Part shown: positions 9,830-19,053 of the stretch, piece after piece
Layout of the letters: every line of letters starts with the position of its first letter
Position numbering within the stretch: position 1 is the stretch's first letter
Assembly (NCBI GenBank): GCA_030431455.1
Contig: JAUIJE010000017.1
Span: 1-64,000 of the forward strand
Direction: 5' to 3'
DNA length: 64,000 nt
DNA from: a bacterium
GTDB lineage: Bacteria; Myxococcota; UBA727; JAUIJE01
Program-made: the position numbers and the translations under genes
The notes under the pieces: model-generated
Database searches by the model: none
What the model was told of the DNA's origin: nothing
The model's input: only the letters and a program-made list of their open reading frames with translations

Positions 9830-11643
9830 CGTGTTTCCCTGGCGGGGGCTTTGTCGACGGTGACCCGCGGCTTCACCCGGCCCCCGATGTCGGCGTGGGT
9901 GACCACCCGCCCGATGCGAAAAACTTCTTGTTCGACCATGCCCCCCACCGCGCCCCCCGCGCCCTCGAGCACCCCGAGCAGCCCGTCGGGCATGCCCGCC
10001 AGCGACGCGCCCTCGACGCGTTGGCTGACGTCCTCGTGGGTGAGGTAGACGCTGATGCTCCCGGGCGCGGGACGCGCGCGCAGGTCCTCGAGCAGGCCGG
10101 GCAAGCTCACCGGCACGGGCACGAGGCCCGCCTCCATCTCGAACGACTGGGCCGGGTCCTGGCCGGCCACGATCAGCCGGTAGGCGCCCGGGGCCACCCC
10201 CGCGGGGACCGCGACCACGATGCGCCGGTCCCGCAGGCCGCGGTCCTCGTCGAGGGTGCGGACCTGGACGGTGGCCGTGCTCCCCGGGTACAGCGGGGTG
10301 AGCGGCGTGGCGCCGACAATGCGCTCGGCGGTGGAGTCGCTGCGCACCGCGACGTCGAGGTGCACAGCGTCGAGCAGCACCTCGTCAAAGCCATTGGACA
10401 CGACCTCGGTCAGGGCGCTCAGCAGGGTCAAGGCGCTGATCAGCGCGTAGGCGGTGCCGTCGTTGACCGCGACCCGGTACTGAATGGGGAACGTCTCGCC
10501 GTTGTGCAGCGCCCCGGTCCCGGTCACGTCGACGGTGGCGCCGCTTTCGAGGGCCACGCGCTGGGTCAAGGTGTTGGCCAGGGTGATGGCGCAGAACAGC
10601 GGGGTGTCCGAGGTGTTGCGCAACACGTTGACCGACACCGTGGGCCGCGCGTCGGTGGTGGCCCGGGGGCCTTCGACCTGAAGGGCGATGTCGAAGGTGG
10701 TGGTCGGCACCGACGCGTTCATGGTGCCGGCGATGGCGTGCAGCCGGTCGTCGGTGAGGCGCCCCACCTCGTGGGTGGCTTGTCCCATTTTCCAAGACCC
10801 GGCGTCGCTGGCCACGGTGAGCACGATGTCGGCGTTGAACACCGGCATCACGCTCAGGCCCTCCTGGCGAAACGAGTGACCGAAGGCCAGAAACCGGTCG
10901 CCCTTCACCCAGGTCACGGTGCCGATGCCGGTCATGCTCACGTCCCCGCTCACCAGGGCCCCGGCGATGGGCCCCGCCGCGTACAAGCGCTCCGGGCGCC
11001 CTGGCGCGGCCGCGCTCGTCGTCGACGCGCTGGGCACGGCGAACAGTCCCCGGGCCGCGAGCGGTTCGGCAAAGCCCTCGAGCACCGAGGGGGCGATGCC
11101 GGTGACCATCACCGGGGTGGCGATGGGCTCGGCCCCGCCCCACTTCGTGGCCGGTCGGGCCTGGGCGGTGCGCACGCCCACCGGGGGGTCGCGGGCGGTG
11201 AGCATGCGTTCGATCGGGGTGATGCCCGCGATCGCGTCCTTTGTGAACGAACCAAACCGGTAGCCGACGGCGCCGACAAGCTTGCCGTCGATGTACGCGG
11301 GCGAGCCGCTCATGCCGCTGATGACGCCGGTGCGCTCGATGCGCTCACCGGTGAGCTGGGCGATGATCAAGTCCTCGCCCGGCCCGAGGTAGCCGCGCAT
11401 GACCCCGAGGACCACGAAGTCGAAACGCTCGGGGCCTTTGGTCGAGCGAAACACGGTGTACCCGTGTCCGGTCATGCCCTCGCGCACCTCAGCGAGGGGG
11501 AACAACGGCGGGTCCTCGACGCGGATGGCGGCAGGGACGTCGGGAACAGCCAGAGTTTTCGCTTCGGCCGAGACGAACGCGAACGAAGATGCGATAAGGC
11601 CAGCTGTCAAAAATGGTGCGATGGAAAAGCGCCGAGCCGTCAA
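9826..11643 (-). CDS. SpoIVB (S55)-family-like serine protease, exported
   Basis: 605 residues from a TTG at 11643 with an N-terminal signal segment (FLTAGLIASSFAFVSAEA). Residues ~105-150 carry the S55 signature TGVISGMSGSPAYIDGKLVG followed by GITPIERM. In SpoIVB the Ser of GMSGSP is the nucleophile; candidate His residues here are in TGHGYTVF and in FLAFGHSFRQEG. SpoIVB cleaves SpoIVFA in spore formers; in non-spore-forming bacteria the S55 role is unknown, so the substrate cannot be stated. The C-terminal half has beta-rich repeats. It is coupled by a 4-bp overlap to the propeller-like gene downstream, and only 35 bp separate its start from the divergent speA ATG, so the two promoters must overlap. 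Confidence 0.8.
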   Translation of the reverse strand: MTARRFSIAPFLTAGLIASSFAFVSAEAKTLAVPDVPAAIRVEDPPLFPLAEVREGMTGHGYTVFRSTKGPERFDFVVLGVMRGYLGPGEDLIIAQLTGERIERTGVISGMSGSPAYIDGKLVGAVGYRFGSFTKDAIAGITPIERMLTARDPPVGVRTAQARPATKWGGAEPIATPVMVTGIAPSVLEGFAEPLAARGLFAVPSASTTSAAAPGRPERLYAAGPIAGALVSGDVSMTGIGTVTWVKGDRFLAFGHSFRQEGLSVMPVFNADIVLTVASDAGSWKMGQATHEVGRLTDDRLHAIAGTMNASVPTTTFDIALQVEGPRATTDARPTVSVNVLRNTSDTPLFCAITLANTLTQRVALESGATVDVTGTGALHNGETFPIQYRVAVNDGTAYALISALTLLSALTEVVSNGFDEVLLDAVHLDVAVRSDSTAERIVGATPLTPLYPGSTATVQVRTLDEDRGLRDRRIVVAVPAGVAPGAYRLIVAGQDPAQSFEMEAGLVPVPVSLPGLLEDLRARPAPGSISVYLTHEDVSQRVEGASLAGMPDGLLGVLEGAGGAVGGMVEQEVFRIGRVVTHADIGGRVKPRVTVDKAPARETR

Positions 11644-11678
11644 ATCGAAACCCTACTTCTTTCCCGACGGAGGCCCAC

Positions 11679-13628
11679 ATGGCCCGGTGGACTGTACATG
11701 ACAGCGCGGAGCTTTATCACATCCGCAAATGGGGCGCGCCCTTCTTCGACGTCAACGAGGCGGGCAACGTGGTGTGCACGCCCCACGGCGACGACCGCGC
11801 CCTGGACCTCAAACAACTCATCGATCACATCTGCCGCCGCGGCATCGAGCCGCCCATTCTCATCCGGCTCAACGATGTGCTCAACGCCCGGGTCAGCCTG
11901 CTCGCCGACTCGTTCGCCGAGGCGGCCAAGACGTATGAGTTCGAAGGGCACTACATGCCCGCCTACCCCATCAAGGTGAATCAGCAACGTCACGTCGTCG
12001 AAGAACTCGTGCGTTGCGGGGAAAAACACGGCCTGGCCCTCGAGGTCGGGAGCAAGCCCGAGTTGCTGGTCGGCATCGCCCACCAGACCACCGGCGGCAC
12101 CATCTTGTGCAACGGCTACAAGGACAACGAATACGTTGAGACCGCCCTGCTCTGTCAAAGCCTCGGCTTCCGCGTGATCGTGATCCTCGACCGGGCCGAA
12201 GAGCTCGACGTGGTCCTCGGCGCGGCCGAGCGCCTCGGCATCGAGCCGCGCATCGGCGTGCGCATGAAGCTCACCTCCCGGGGGGCGGGCAAATGGGAAG
12301 AGTCGTCCGGCGACTCCAGCAAGTTCGGCCTGTCCGCCAGCGAGGTCATCCGCGCGATCGAGCGTCTGCGCGACGCCAACCAGCTGCACATCTTGGAGCT
12401 GGTGCACTTCCACATCGGCTCGCAGATCACCGCGATCCGATCGGTGAAAGAGGCCATCCGCGAAGCGAGCCGGGTCTACGTCGACCTCCACCGCATGGGG
12501 GCGGAGAAGCTGCTCTTTCTCGACGTGGGCGGGGGCCTGGCGGTGGACTACGACGGCAGCCAGACCAACTTCCACTCGTCCAAGAATTACAGTGTCCAGG
12601 AATACGCCAACGACATTGTGTCCGCGGTGAAAGACGCCTGTGACGCGGCCGAGGTTCCGCCCCCGACCATCGTCACCGAATCTGGACGCGCCCTGGTGGC
12701 CCACCACAGCATCCTGGTGTTCAACGTGCTCGGCTTCCACGAGCGCTTCGACTTCTCCCGGATCAAAGAGCCCCCCCCGCCCCAGGAAGACGACCCCGAC
12801 ATCGTGCACGGGATGTTCGAGGCCTACCGCAACGTCTCCCGCAAGAACTTCCAGGAGTCGTACAACGACGCGGTCCAGCTCAAGGACGAGTGCGCCACGC
12901 TGTTCGCCCACGGGGTCATCGACCTCCGGGTCCGGGCCCGGGTGGAGGAGACCTACTGGGCCACCTTGCTGCGCATCCAACGCACCGTGCGCCAGCTCGA
13001 CTACGTCCCCGACGACCTCGAGGACCTCGACAAGCAACTGGCCACCACCTACTTCTGCAACTTCTCGGTGTTTCAGTCGTTGCCCGACTCTTGGGCGGTG
13101 GGCCAGCTATTCCCCATTGTGCCCCTGCACCGCCATGAGGAGCAGCCCACCCGGGACGCGATCATCGCGGACCTGACCTGCGACTCTGACGGCAAGGTCG
13201 ATCGGTTCATCGACCTGCGCGACGTCAAGGACACCCTGCGGCTGCACACCCCGGACAAGGACGAGCGCTACTTCCTGGGGGCGTTCTTGGTCGGCGCCTA
13301 CCAAGAGACATTGGGCGACCTCCACAACCTGTTCGGCGACACCGCCTGCGTGCACGTCACCGTGGACGACGATGGGTATCAACTGCAGCACGTGATCAAA
13401 GGCGATCGCGTCGACGAGGTCCTGACCTACGTCGAGTACGAGCCCGCGGTCCTGATCAACCGGGTGCGGGACGCCTCCGAGGCCGCGGTCCGGCGGGGCG
13501 GGTTCACGTTCGAGCAGAGCGCGGGCTTCATGGAGCGTTTCGAGCGGGGGCTGACCGGCTATACCTACCTGGGGAAGACTCAGTTTTCGGAGCGTCGGCG
13601 GAAGGAAGATGCCCCGGACGCGCCTTGA
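11679..13628 (+). CDS. speA: Biosynthetic arginine decarboxylase
   Basis: SpeA converts arginine to agmatine and CO2 with PLP, the first step to putrescine by the agmatine route. The 649-residue length fits the family (about 630-660). The start ATG 11679 has CGGAGG six bases upstream. The PLP Lys lies in YMPAYPIKVNQQ (Lys99). The fold-III decarboxylase elements HFHIGSQ, LDVGGGLAVDYDG and VTESGRALVAHHS are intact, as is the C-terminal substrate region. It is divergent from the S55 protease. Its last 101 bp overlap tail-to-tail with the histidine kinase gene on the other strand. Confidence 0.96.
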   Translation: MARWTVHDSAELYHIRKWGAPFFDVNEAGNVVCTPHGDDRALDLKQLIDHICRRGIEPPILIRLNDVLNARVSLLADSFAEAAKTYEFEGHYMPAYPIKVNQQRHVVEELVRCGEKHGLALEVGSKPELLVGIAHQTTGGTILCNGYKDNEYVETALLCQSLGFRVIVILDRAEELDVVLGAAERLGIEPRIGVRMKLTSRGAGKWEESSGDSSKFGLSASEVIRAIERLRDANQLHILELVHFHIGSQITAIRSVKEAIREASRVYVDLHRMGAEKLLFLDVGGGLAVDYDGSQTNFHSSKNYSVQEYANDIVSAVKDACDAAEVPPPTIVTESGRALVAHHSILVFNVLGFHERFDFSRIKEPPPPQEDDPDIVHGMFEAYRNVSRKNFQESYNDAVQLKDECATLFAHGVIDLRVRARVEETYWATLLRIQRTVRQLDYVPDDLEDLDKQLATTYFCNFSVFQSLPDSWAVGQLFPIVPLHRHEEQPTRDAIIADLTCDSDGKVDRFIDLRDVKDTLRLHTPDKDERYFLGAFLVGAYQETLGDLHNLFGDTACVHVTVDDDGYQLQHVIKGDRVDEVLTYVEYEPAVLINRVRDASEAAVRRGGFTFEQSAGFMERFERGLTGYTYLGKTQFSERRRKEDAPDAP

Positions 13629-15249
13629 GCGACGACGGTGACGGGCCGGCGGCGGGGCCGGTCTGGTGGTGACCCCGGGGGAGCCGCACCACGAAGGTGG
13701 TGCCCGCGCCGGGGGCGCTTTCGCACAACAGCTCGCCCCCGTGGCGCTCGACCACGATGCGCCGGGCCACGGCCAGGCCTTGTCCCGTGCCCTTGCCCAC
13801 CGCCTTGGTGGTGAAGAAGGGGTCAAAGATGCGGTCTTTGACCTCGGCCGACATGCCCGGGCCGTCGTCGCGGATGCGCACCTCGACGCGCCCCTCATCG
13901 GCGACGCGGGTGGAGATGAAGATGCGGCCCTTGGCCTCGCCCGGCCGATCCTCGAGAGCGTGGGCGGCGTTGACCACGATGTTCAAGAACACCTGGTTGA
14001 GCTCCGCTTCAAAGCAGTTGAGTTCGGGCAGGTCCGGGTCGAGGGCGAACTCGATGTCGGCGACGTTTTTCCAGGCGTTGCGGCAGACCTTGGTGGTGTT
14101 CTCCAAGGACCGGTTGAGGCTCGCGGGGGCGGCTTCGCGGCGGCCTTGGTGCGAGAACGATTTCATCGCCGACACGATGTCCGCAACCTGCCGCACCCCG
14201 CCCACGCACGCGTCGGCCGCGGGGTTGCCGCGGCTGAGCAACATGTCCACCCGCGCCCGACGGGAGAGCGCGTGGGCCTCGGCCACCACGTCGGGGTCGG
14301 CGCTGGCCGCGCACAGCTCCTGGTAGCGCTCGACCACCGGGGCCAGCCGCTGCAGGACCTTCTGCAAAAAGCGCGCGTTGTCCCCGATGTACTGCAAGGG
14401 GGTGTTGATCTCGTGGGCGATGCCGGCCGCGAGTTGGCCGATGGACTCGAGCCGGCGGGCCTGGGCGAGCTCCTCTTCGAGCGACCGCTGGTCGGTGACG
14501 TCGCGCAACAGCGCGACCCCCTCGTCGCTGCCGCTGGGGGCCACCCGGGCTTCAAAATACCGGGGCGCGGCCGCCTCGCTGTGCACAAAACTCACGTTGC
14601 GCACCCGGTGGTCGGCGACCGCCTGCGAGACCGCGTCCACCAGCCACGCGGAGAAATCCCCGCCCGCGGCTTCGCCGAGCCGTGCCCCGACGGTCACGTC
14701 CGCGAAGTAGCGCCCGAGCGCGTCATCGCTCCCCAACCGAATGTCGAGCACGGTGCCATCGGTGCGCACCCGCACGATGGTGTCGCGGATGGAGTTGAGC
14801 AGTGCGAGGTGCTGCAACCCGGCGCGCACCGCGTCGGTGGTGTCGGAAAAGAGCATGTAGGCGCGCGCCGGCCGGCCGTGGTCGTCACGGCGGATCGCGC
14901 TCCGGCCCAGGATCCAGCGCAGCTCTCCATATTTGTCGTGCATGCGCCAGGTGTGGTGGAACGGCCAGCCGTCCTCAACGTGCGCGCGCCAATGGGCCCG
15001 CAGCGTCTCCTGGTCGTCGGGGTGTGACGCTTCGATCCAAAAGTCTGGTCCGGGGGCGGTGACATCCTCGCCCTCATAGCCGAGCAACGCGAACCAACGC
15101 GGGCTGTAGGTGGCGGTGTGGGCCAACAGGTCATGTTCGACCACCCCGTCGTTGCTCGCGGCCAAATAGAGCCGAAGCGTCTCGGCCGGATCCTCCGTGC
15201 CCGACCACGGCGCCCCCCCCGGCCCGTGCCCCTGTCGATTGTCGCTCAT
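13528..15249 (-). CDS. PAS-domain sensor histidine kinase, soluble
   Basis: A 573-residue kinase with no transmembrane segment. Residues ~22-140 form a PAS/PAC domain ([15 protein letters not shown] to [15 protein letters not shown]). A second PAS-like domain spans ~150-255. The dimerisation/phosphoacceptor box is [18 protein letters not shown] with His279. The N box is [17 protein letters not shown], the G1 box RDDGPGM, the F box DPFFTTK and the G2 box GTGQGLAVA. The C-terminal ~40 residues after VVRLPRG form a basic, Pro/Ser-rich tail encoded within the end of speA (13528-13628). It is divergent from the receiver-FIST-kinase operon and shares the long HEINTPxQYIGxN box with the kinase at 16922, which suggests paralogues that may share receivers. 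Confidence 0.9.
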   Translation of the reverse strand: MSDNRQGHGPGGAPWSGTEDPAETLRLYLAASNDGVVEHDLLAHTATYSPRWFALLGYEGEDVTAPGPDFWIEASHPDDQETLRAHWRAHVEDGWPFHHTWRMHDKYGELRWILGRSAIRRDDHGRPARAYMLFSDTTDAVRAGLQHLALLNSIRDTIVRVRTDGTVLDIRLGSDDALGRYFADVTVGARLGEAAGGDFSAWLVDAVSQAVADHRVRNVSFVHSEAAAPRYFEARVAPSGSDEGVALLRDVTDQRSLEEELAQARRLESIGQLAAGIAHEINTPLQYIGDNARFLQKVLQRLAPVVERYQELCAASADPDVVAEAHALSRRARVDMLLSRGNPAADACVGGVRQVADIVSAMKSFSHQGRREAAPASLNRSLENTTKVCRNAWKNVADIEFALDPDLPELNCFEAELNQVFLNIVVNAAHALEDRPGEAKGRIFISTRVADEGRVEVRIRDDGPGMSAEVKDRIFDPFFTTKAVGKGTGQGLAVARRIVVERHGGELLCESAPGAGTTFVVRLPRGHHQTGPAAGPSPSSLKARPGHLPSADAPKTESSPGRYSRSAPARNAP

Positions 15250-15337
15250 GACAAAAACCCCTCCAGCGAAATCCTTCGCCCCTCCTGCCCGCGCCCCCCG
15301 CGCGCCAACTCAACTATCCGCGACCTCTGCACATCTC

Positions 15338-15367
15338 CTTAACGTCACACCGGGGCGTGTCGTTAAG
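15338..15367. promoter_or_regulatory. Inverted repeat between divergent signalling genes
   Basis: CTTAACG (15338-15344) and CGTTAAG (15361-15367) are perfect 7-bp arms, and the intervening bases (CACAC...GTGT) extend the pairing imperfectly. The element lies in the 191-bp region between the PAS-kinase start and the receiver ATG at 15441. It could be an operator for either direction or a leader hairpin. Confidence 0.4.
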
Positions 15368-15440
15368 GGGGTATGAGTCGTGCGTTCTCGACCCGCCGGA
15401 GGCCCGCGCGGGGGTCCCCCCGCGGCCCCGGGGGGCGCCC

Positions 15441-15803
15441 ATGAAAACCGTGTTGGTGGTCGACGATTCCCCCGCGGTGCGCCGGCAAGTGGCCGCCGCC
15501 CTGAACGGCTTTGTCGTCGTCGAGGCGGGGGACGGCATCGCCGGGGCCGAGGTCCTTGAAGCCCGCGACGACATCGCGCTCGTCATCTGCGATCTCAACA
15601 TGCCGCGCATGACCGGGCTGGAGATGCTGGAGCGTCTTTCCGCAAGCTTGGCCCACCGCTTCCCCAAGGTCCTGATGCTCAGCACCGAAGGGCGCCCCAC
15701 CGTGATGCTCAAAGCCCGGGCGCTGGGGGCCCAGGGCTGGGTGGTCAAACCCTTCGACCACGATCAACTCCGCGCGGCCGCGTGCCGCCTCACCGACGGA
15801 TAG
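15441..15803 (+). CDS. Single-domain response regulator (CheY-like)
   Basis: A 120-residue stand-alone receiver from ATG 15441. It contains the acidic pair Asp8-Asp9 (VVDDS), phospho-acceptor Asp51 in VICDLNMPRMTG, Ser81 (LMLSTEG) and Lys103 in VVKPF, so all catalytic positions of an active receiver are present. It has no output domain and must act on a protein partner or as a phosphate sink. It is the first gene of a rightward operon: the FIST gene begins 4 bp after its stop. The likely phosphodonors are the kinases at 13528 and 16922. Confidence 0.93.
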   Translation: MKTVLVVDDSPAVRRQVAAALNGFVVVEAGDGIAGAEVLEARDDIALVICDLNMPRMTGLEMLERLSASLAHRFPKVLMLSTEGRPTVMLKARALGAQGWVVKPFDHDQLRAAACRLTDG

Positions 15804-15807
15804 GCCG

Positions 15808-16932
15808 ATGCTCGACGTTCGCCGCACCGCCACCACCGCGCCCGACGTCGACACCGCCGTCGCCGCGCTGCGGACCGCGCTGCACGACGAGCCGGACGCG
15901 GTGTTGGTGTTCGTGTCCGAGAGCTACGACCTCGACGCCCTCGGGCCGGCCCTGCGGCGCACCTTCCCCCGGGCGTTGGTGGCGGGGTGCACCGATTCGG
16001 GCTCCATCGGGCCGGCCGGCTATCTCGAGCAGGGCATCTCCGCGGTCAGCTTGGCCGGAGACATCGTAGGCCAAAGTTATTGCATCCAGCCATTGCACAA
16101 CATCCGCGACGATCTCCATCACATCCAGCGCGCGCTGGCCGCGGAAGACCAGGCCCGGCCCCCGGGCGACAATGCCTTTGGGTTGCTGTTCATCGACGGG
16201 CTGAGCCAGGCCGAAGAGATGACCGCGGCCCTGCTCTACACCGCGATTGGATCGATGCCGCTCATCGGGGGCAGCGCCGGGGACAACCGCCGCTTCGAGC
16301 GGACCGCGGTGTATTTCGACGGGACGTTCGCCTCGGACCGCGCGGTGCTCACCGTGTTCCGCACCCCCCACCAGGTCCTGACGTTCAAGTCCCAAAACTA
16401 CGACGCGGGCCCCACCGCGATGGTGATCACCGAAGCGGACCCCGAGCAACGCCGGGTCACGGAGATCAACGGCCGGCCCGCGGCGCAAGCCTACGCCGAA
16501 GCGCTGGGGGTCCGGGTCTCGGACCTCGACCCCGACGCCAGCTCGGTGACGCCCACGGTGCTCAAGCGCGCGGGCGACCTGTACGTGCGGAGCCTGCAAC
16601 GGGTCGAGCCCGACGGGAGCCTGCGCTTTTATTGCGCCATCGACCGCGGGGTGGTGCTCCGGGTGGCCACCCCCCGGGACCTCCCCCGCTCGTTGCGCCA
16701 CGAGCTCGACCGGGTCCACCACGAACTCGGCCAAGCCCCCACGGTGGTGATCGGATGTGACTGCATCTTGCGCAAGGTCCAGGCTGAGCGCGATGGCTGC
16801 CGCGAGGAGGTGGGCGCGATTTTTCGCGACGCGGGCGTGGTCGGGTTCTCCACCTATGGCGAGCAGTTCGGCCCCATGCACGTGAACCAAACCTTGGTCG
16901 GCATTGCCATTGGAGGCATGCGTGGGCCGTGA
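15808..16932 (+). CDS. FIST-domain sensory protein
   Basis: The 374-residue product has an N-terminal FIST_N region (VFVSESYDLDALGPALRR, AGCTDSGSIGP, GLLFIDGLSQAEEM, PLIGGSAGDN) and a C-terminal FIST_C region (AQAYAEALGVRV to FSTYGEQFGPMHVNQTLVG). FIST proteins bind small ligands; the NosP subgroup binds haem and senses nitric oxide, and its genes sit beside a histidine kinase that it controls. Here too the next gene is a kinase, overlapping by 11 bp and lacking a sensor domain, so a FIST-controlled kinase is a reasonable inference. I cannot tell from sequence alone whether haem is the ligand. No signal peptide or membrane helix is seen. Confidence 0.88.
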   Translation: MLDVRRTATTAPDVDTAVAALRTALHDEPDAVLVFVSESYDLDALGPALRRTFPRALVAGCTDSGSIGPAGYLEQGISAVSLAGDIVGQSYCIQPLHNIRDDLHHIQRALAAEDQARPPGDNAFGLLFIDGLSQAEEMTAALLYTAIGSMPLIGGSAGDNRRFERTAVYFDGTFASDRAVLTVFRTPHQVLTFKSQNYDAGPTAMVITEADPEQRRVTEINGRPAAQAYAEALGVRVSDLDPDASSVTPTVLKRAGDLYVRSLQRVEPDGSLRFYCAIDRGVVLRVATPRDLPRSLRHELDRVHHELGQAPTVVIGCDCILRKVQAERDGCREEVGAIFRDAGVVGFSTYGEQFGPMHVNQTLVGIAIGGMRGP

Positions 16933-17932
16933 CGACGAGACCCAAGCGCTTCGGGCCCAGATCGCGGCCCAGCAAAAGACCATCGACGTGCTCATCGAAG
17001 CGCTCGAGGTCAAACGGGACGCGCCGTCGGACTTTGCGATGTTCGAACAGGCGGTGACCCTGGAGCAGCTGGTGGCGGTGAAGTCGGCCGAGCTCCGTCA
17101 CGCCCTCGACGATCTCCACCGCACCCAAGACCAGCTCGTCACCGCCCGCAAGCTCGAAGCCGTGGGCCAACTCGCGGCCGGGGTGGCCCACGAGATCAAC
17201 ACCCCGATGCAGTACATCGGCAACAACGTCCGCTTCTTGGAAAAGGCGGTGAACCACATCCAAGTCGTGCTCACCGCCCTCCGCACCCAAGACGCCCCCG
17301 ACGTCGCCGCCACCCTCGACGACAAGCGGCTCAACCGCTTTCTCGAACGCATCCCCCGGTCGATTTCCTCCACCCTCCAGGGCATCGATTCGGTGCAAAA
17401 GATCCTCGCCGCGATGAAGGGCTTTTCCCACCCTGGCGCGGGCCAGGTGGAGCTCGCCAACCTCAACCAGCTCCTCGACGCCACCGTGACCGTGGCGCGG
17501 GGGGAATGGAAACACGTCGCCACCGTCGCGTTCGACCTCGACCCCGACCTGCCCCCGGTGCCCTGCCACGCGCGCGAAATCAGCCAATGTTTCTTGAACA
17601 TCGTGGTCAACGCTGCCCACGCCATCGCCGAGCACCCGGGCGAGGGCGACGTGGGGACCATCACCGTGAGCACCCGCCTCGAGGACCAGCACGCGGTGGT
17701 GCGCATCTCCGACACCGGTGGGGGCGTGCCCCCCGCGCTGGTGCACCGCATCTTTGACCCGTTTTTCACCACCAAGGCGGTGGGGGTCGGCACCGGGCAG
17801 GGTCTGGCCATCGTCCACAACACCGTGGTCACCAACCACCACGGCCGCCTCCACCTCGACAACCACCCCGGCGAAGGCGCCACCTTCGTCATCGCCCTCC
17901 CCGTCGCCCCCGCCCCCCCCGAGGAGCCCTGA
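16922..17932 (+). CDS. Sensor-less histidine kinase, probably controlled by FIST protein
   Basis: The best start is GTG 16922 with GGAGG five bases upstream, giving 336 residues; a TTG at 16904 is less well placed. Residues 1-85 are a charged helical/coiled-coil segment without PAS, GAF or membrane helices. The phosphoacceptor box is AAGVAHEINTPMQYIGNN (His90). The ATPase boxes are [29 protein letters not shown] and GTGQGLAIV. The start lies inside the last codons of the FIST gene, and its stop overlaps the next ATG (TGATG), so FIST sensor, kinase and receiver are expected at fixed ratios. The acidic N-terminal helix is the likely docking site for the FIST protein. Confidence 0.9.
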   Translation: MGRDDETQALRAQIAAQQKTIDVLIEALEVKRDAPSDFAMFEQAVTLEQLVAVKSAELRHALDDLHRTQDQLVTARKLEAVGQLAAGVAHEINTPMQYIGNNVRFLEKAVNHIQVVLTALRTQDAPDVAATLDDKRLNRFLERIPRSISSTLQGIDSVQKILAAMKGFSHPGAGQVELANLNQLLDATVTVARGEWKHVATVAFDLDPDLPPVPCHAREISQCFLNIVVNAAHAIAEHPGEGDVGTITVSTRLEDQHAVVRISDTGGGVPPALVHRIFDPFFTTKAVGVGTGQGLAIVHNTVVTNHHGRLHLDNHPGEGATFVIALPVAPAPPEEP

Positions 17933-19053
17933 TGCCCCGCCGCCCTCGCGTGATGTTCGTCGATGATGACCGGGAGATTCTCCACGGGCTGGAGAACGCG
18001 ATGTTCGACCTCGAGGACGACGCGGATTTGGTGTTCACCGACTCCGGCCAGGCCGCCATCGAACACCTCGAGCACGAGACCATCGACGTGTTGGTCAGCG
18101 ATATGCGCATGCCCGGCATCAGCGGCCACGCCCTGCTGCGCCGGGCCCAAGAGGTGTCCCCCACCTCCTACCGAATCGTCTTGTCCGGCACCACCGAGTT
18201 CGAACTCGCGGGTGACGCACTGACATTGGCCCACGACTTCGTGTCCAAGCCCTGCACCGACGAGACGTTGATGGACGTCGTGCAACGGGGCATCAAACTC
18301 GCCACCGCCGAGCTCGGCGACCTCGCCCAGCGGCTGGGGTCGATCTCGTCGCTGCCCCCGCGGCCCAAGGTCTACAACCAACTGTCCGCCTACATCGCCC
18401 GGGACGCGAGCCTCGACGAAATCGCGGGCTTGCTCCAAGAGGACGTGGGGCTCACCGCCAAGCTGCTGCACATCGCCAACACCGCCTTTTTCGCCGGCAC
18501 GCACCGGGTCCGCACCGTGCACGACGCCGTGCGCCGGCTGGGCGTGTCCTGCGTGCGGGGGTTGGTCCTGTCCACCGAGGTGTTCGCGTCCGCCCCCCAC
18601 TGGGCCCTCGACGAGGTCGAGACCATCAACCGCCACAGCTTGGAGGTCGCGGCCCGCGCCCACCACATCGCCTCGCCCGACTTCGCCACCACCGCCACCG
18701 TGGCCGGGCTGGTGCATGACCTGGGGAGCCTCTTGCTGTGCACAGATTTCTACGAGACCTACAAGACGCTCACCCTCACCGACCCGCGTGAACAAGAACG
18801 CGACGTCGAGGAGGAGACCGTGTTCGGCTGGAACCACGCCGACGTGGGCGCGCACCTCCTGCGCCTGTGGAACATGGGCGAGGACATCTCGCTGATCGTG
18901 GCCCACCACCACCGCCCCCACCGCGCCCCCGAGCGGTACCGCAGGATGGCGTGGACCTTGTACCTCGCGGATCGATTCAACCCCCGGCCCCCGCCCGCCC
19001 CCCCCAACGAGGTGGCGGACCTGGTCGAGCGGTGGAAGGAGCTGACGTCATGA
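17932..19053 (+). CDS. Response regulator with HDOD output domain
   Basis: The 373-residue protein has a receiver at residues 1-120 (acidic cluster VDDD, phospho-acceptor Asp57 in LVSDMRMPG, Lys in VSKPC). An HDOD domain follows at about 140-340 (LPPRPKVYNQLSAYI, DEIAGLLQEDVGLTAKLLHIAN, VAGLVHDLGSLLL). HDOD domains are HD-fold relatives without phosphodiesterase activity, used as signalling hubs. A His-rich stretch near the end (IVAHHHRPHRAP) is notable. Start and stop overlap both neighbours (TGATG before, ATGA after). It is a likely phospho-output of the kinase at 16922. Confidence 0.9.
   Translation: MPRRPRVMFVDDDREILHGLENAMFDLEDDADLVFTDSGQAAIEHLEHETIDVLVSDMRMPGISGHALLRRAQEVSPTSYRIVLSGTTEFELAGDALTLAHDFVSKPCTDETLMDVVQRGIKLATAELGDLAQRLGSISSLPPRPKVYNQLSAYIARDASLDEIAGLLQEDVGLTAKLLHIANTAFFAGTHRVRTVHDAVRRLGVSCVRGLVLSTEVFASAPHWALDEVETINRHSLEVAARAHHIASPDFATTATVAGLVHDLGSLLLCTDFYETYKTLTLTDPREQERDVEEETVFGWNHADVGAHLLRLWNMGEDISLIVAHHHRPHRAPERYRRMAWTLYLADRFNPRPPPAPPNEVADLVERWKELTS

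Noticed and set aside
16904-16921. TTG at 16904 as the start of the FIST-linked kinase
   Set aside because: The GTG at 16922 has GGAGG at the right distance; the TTG has no ribosome-binding site and adds only six residues that lie within FIST coding sequence.
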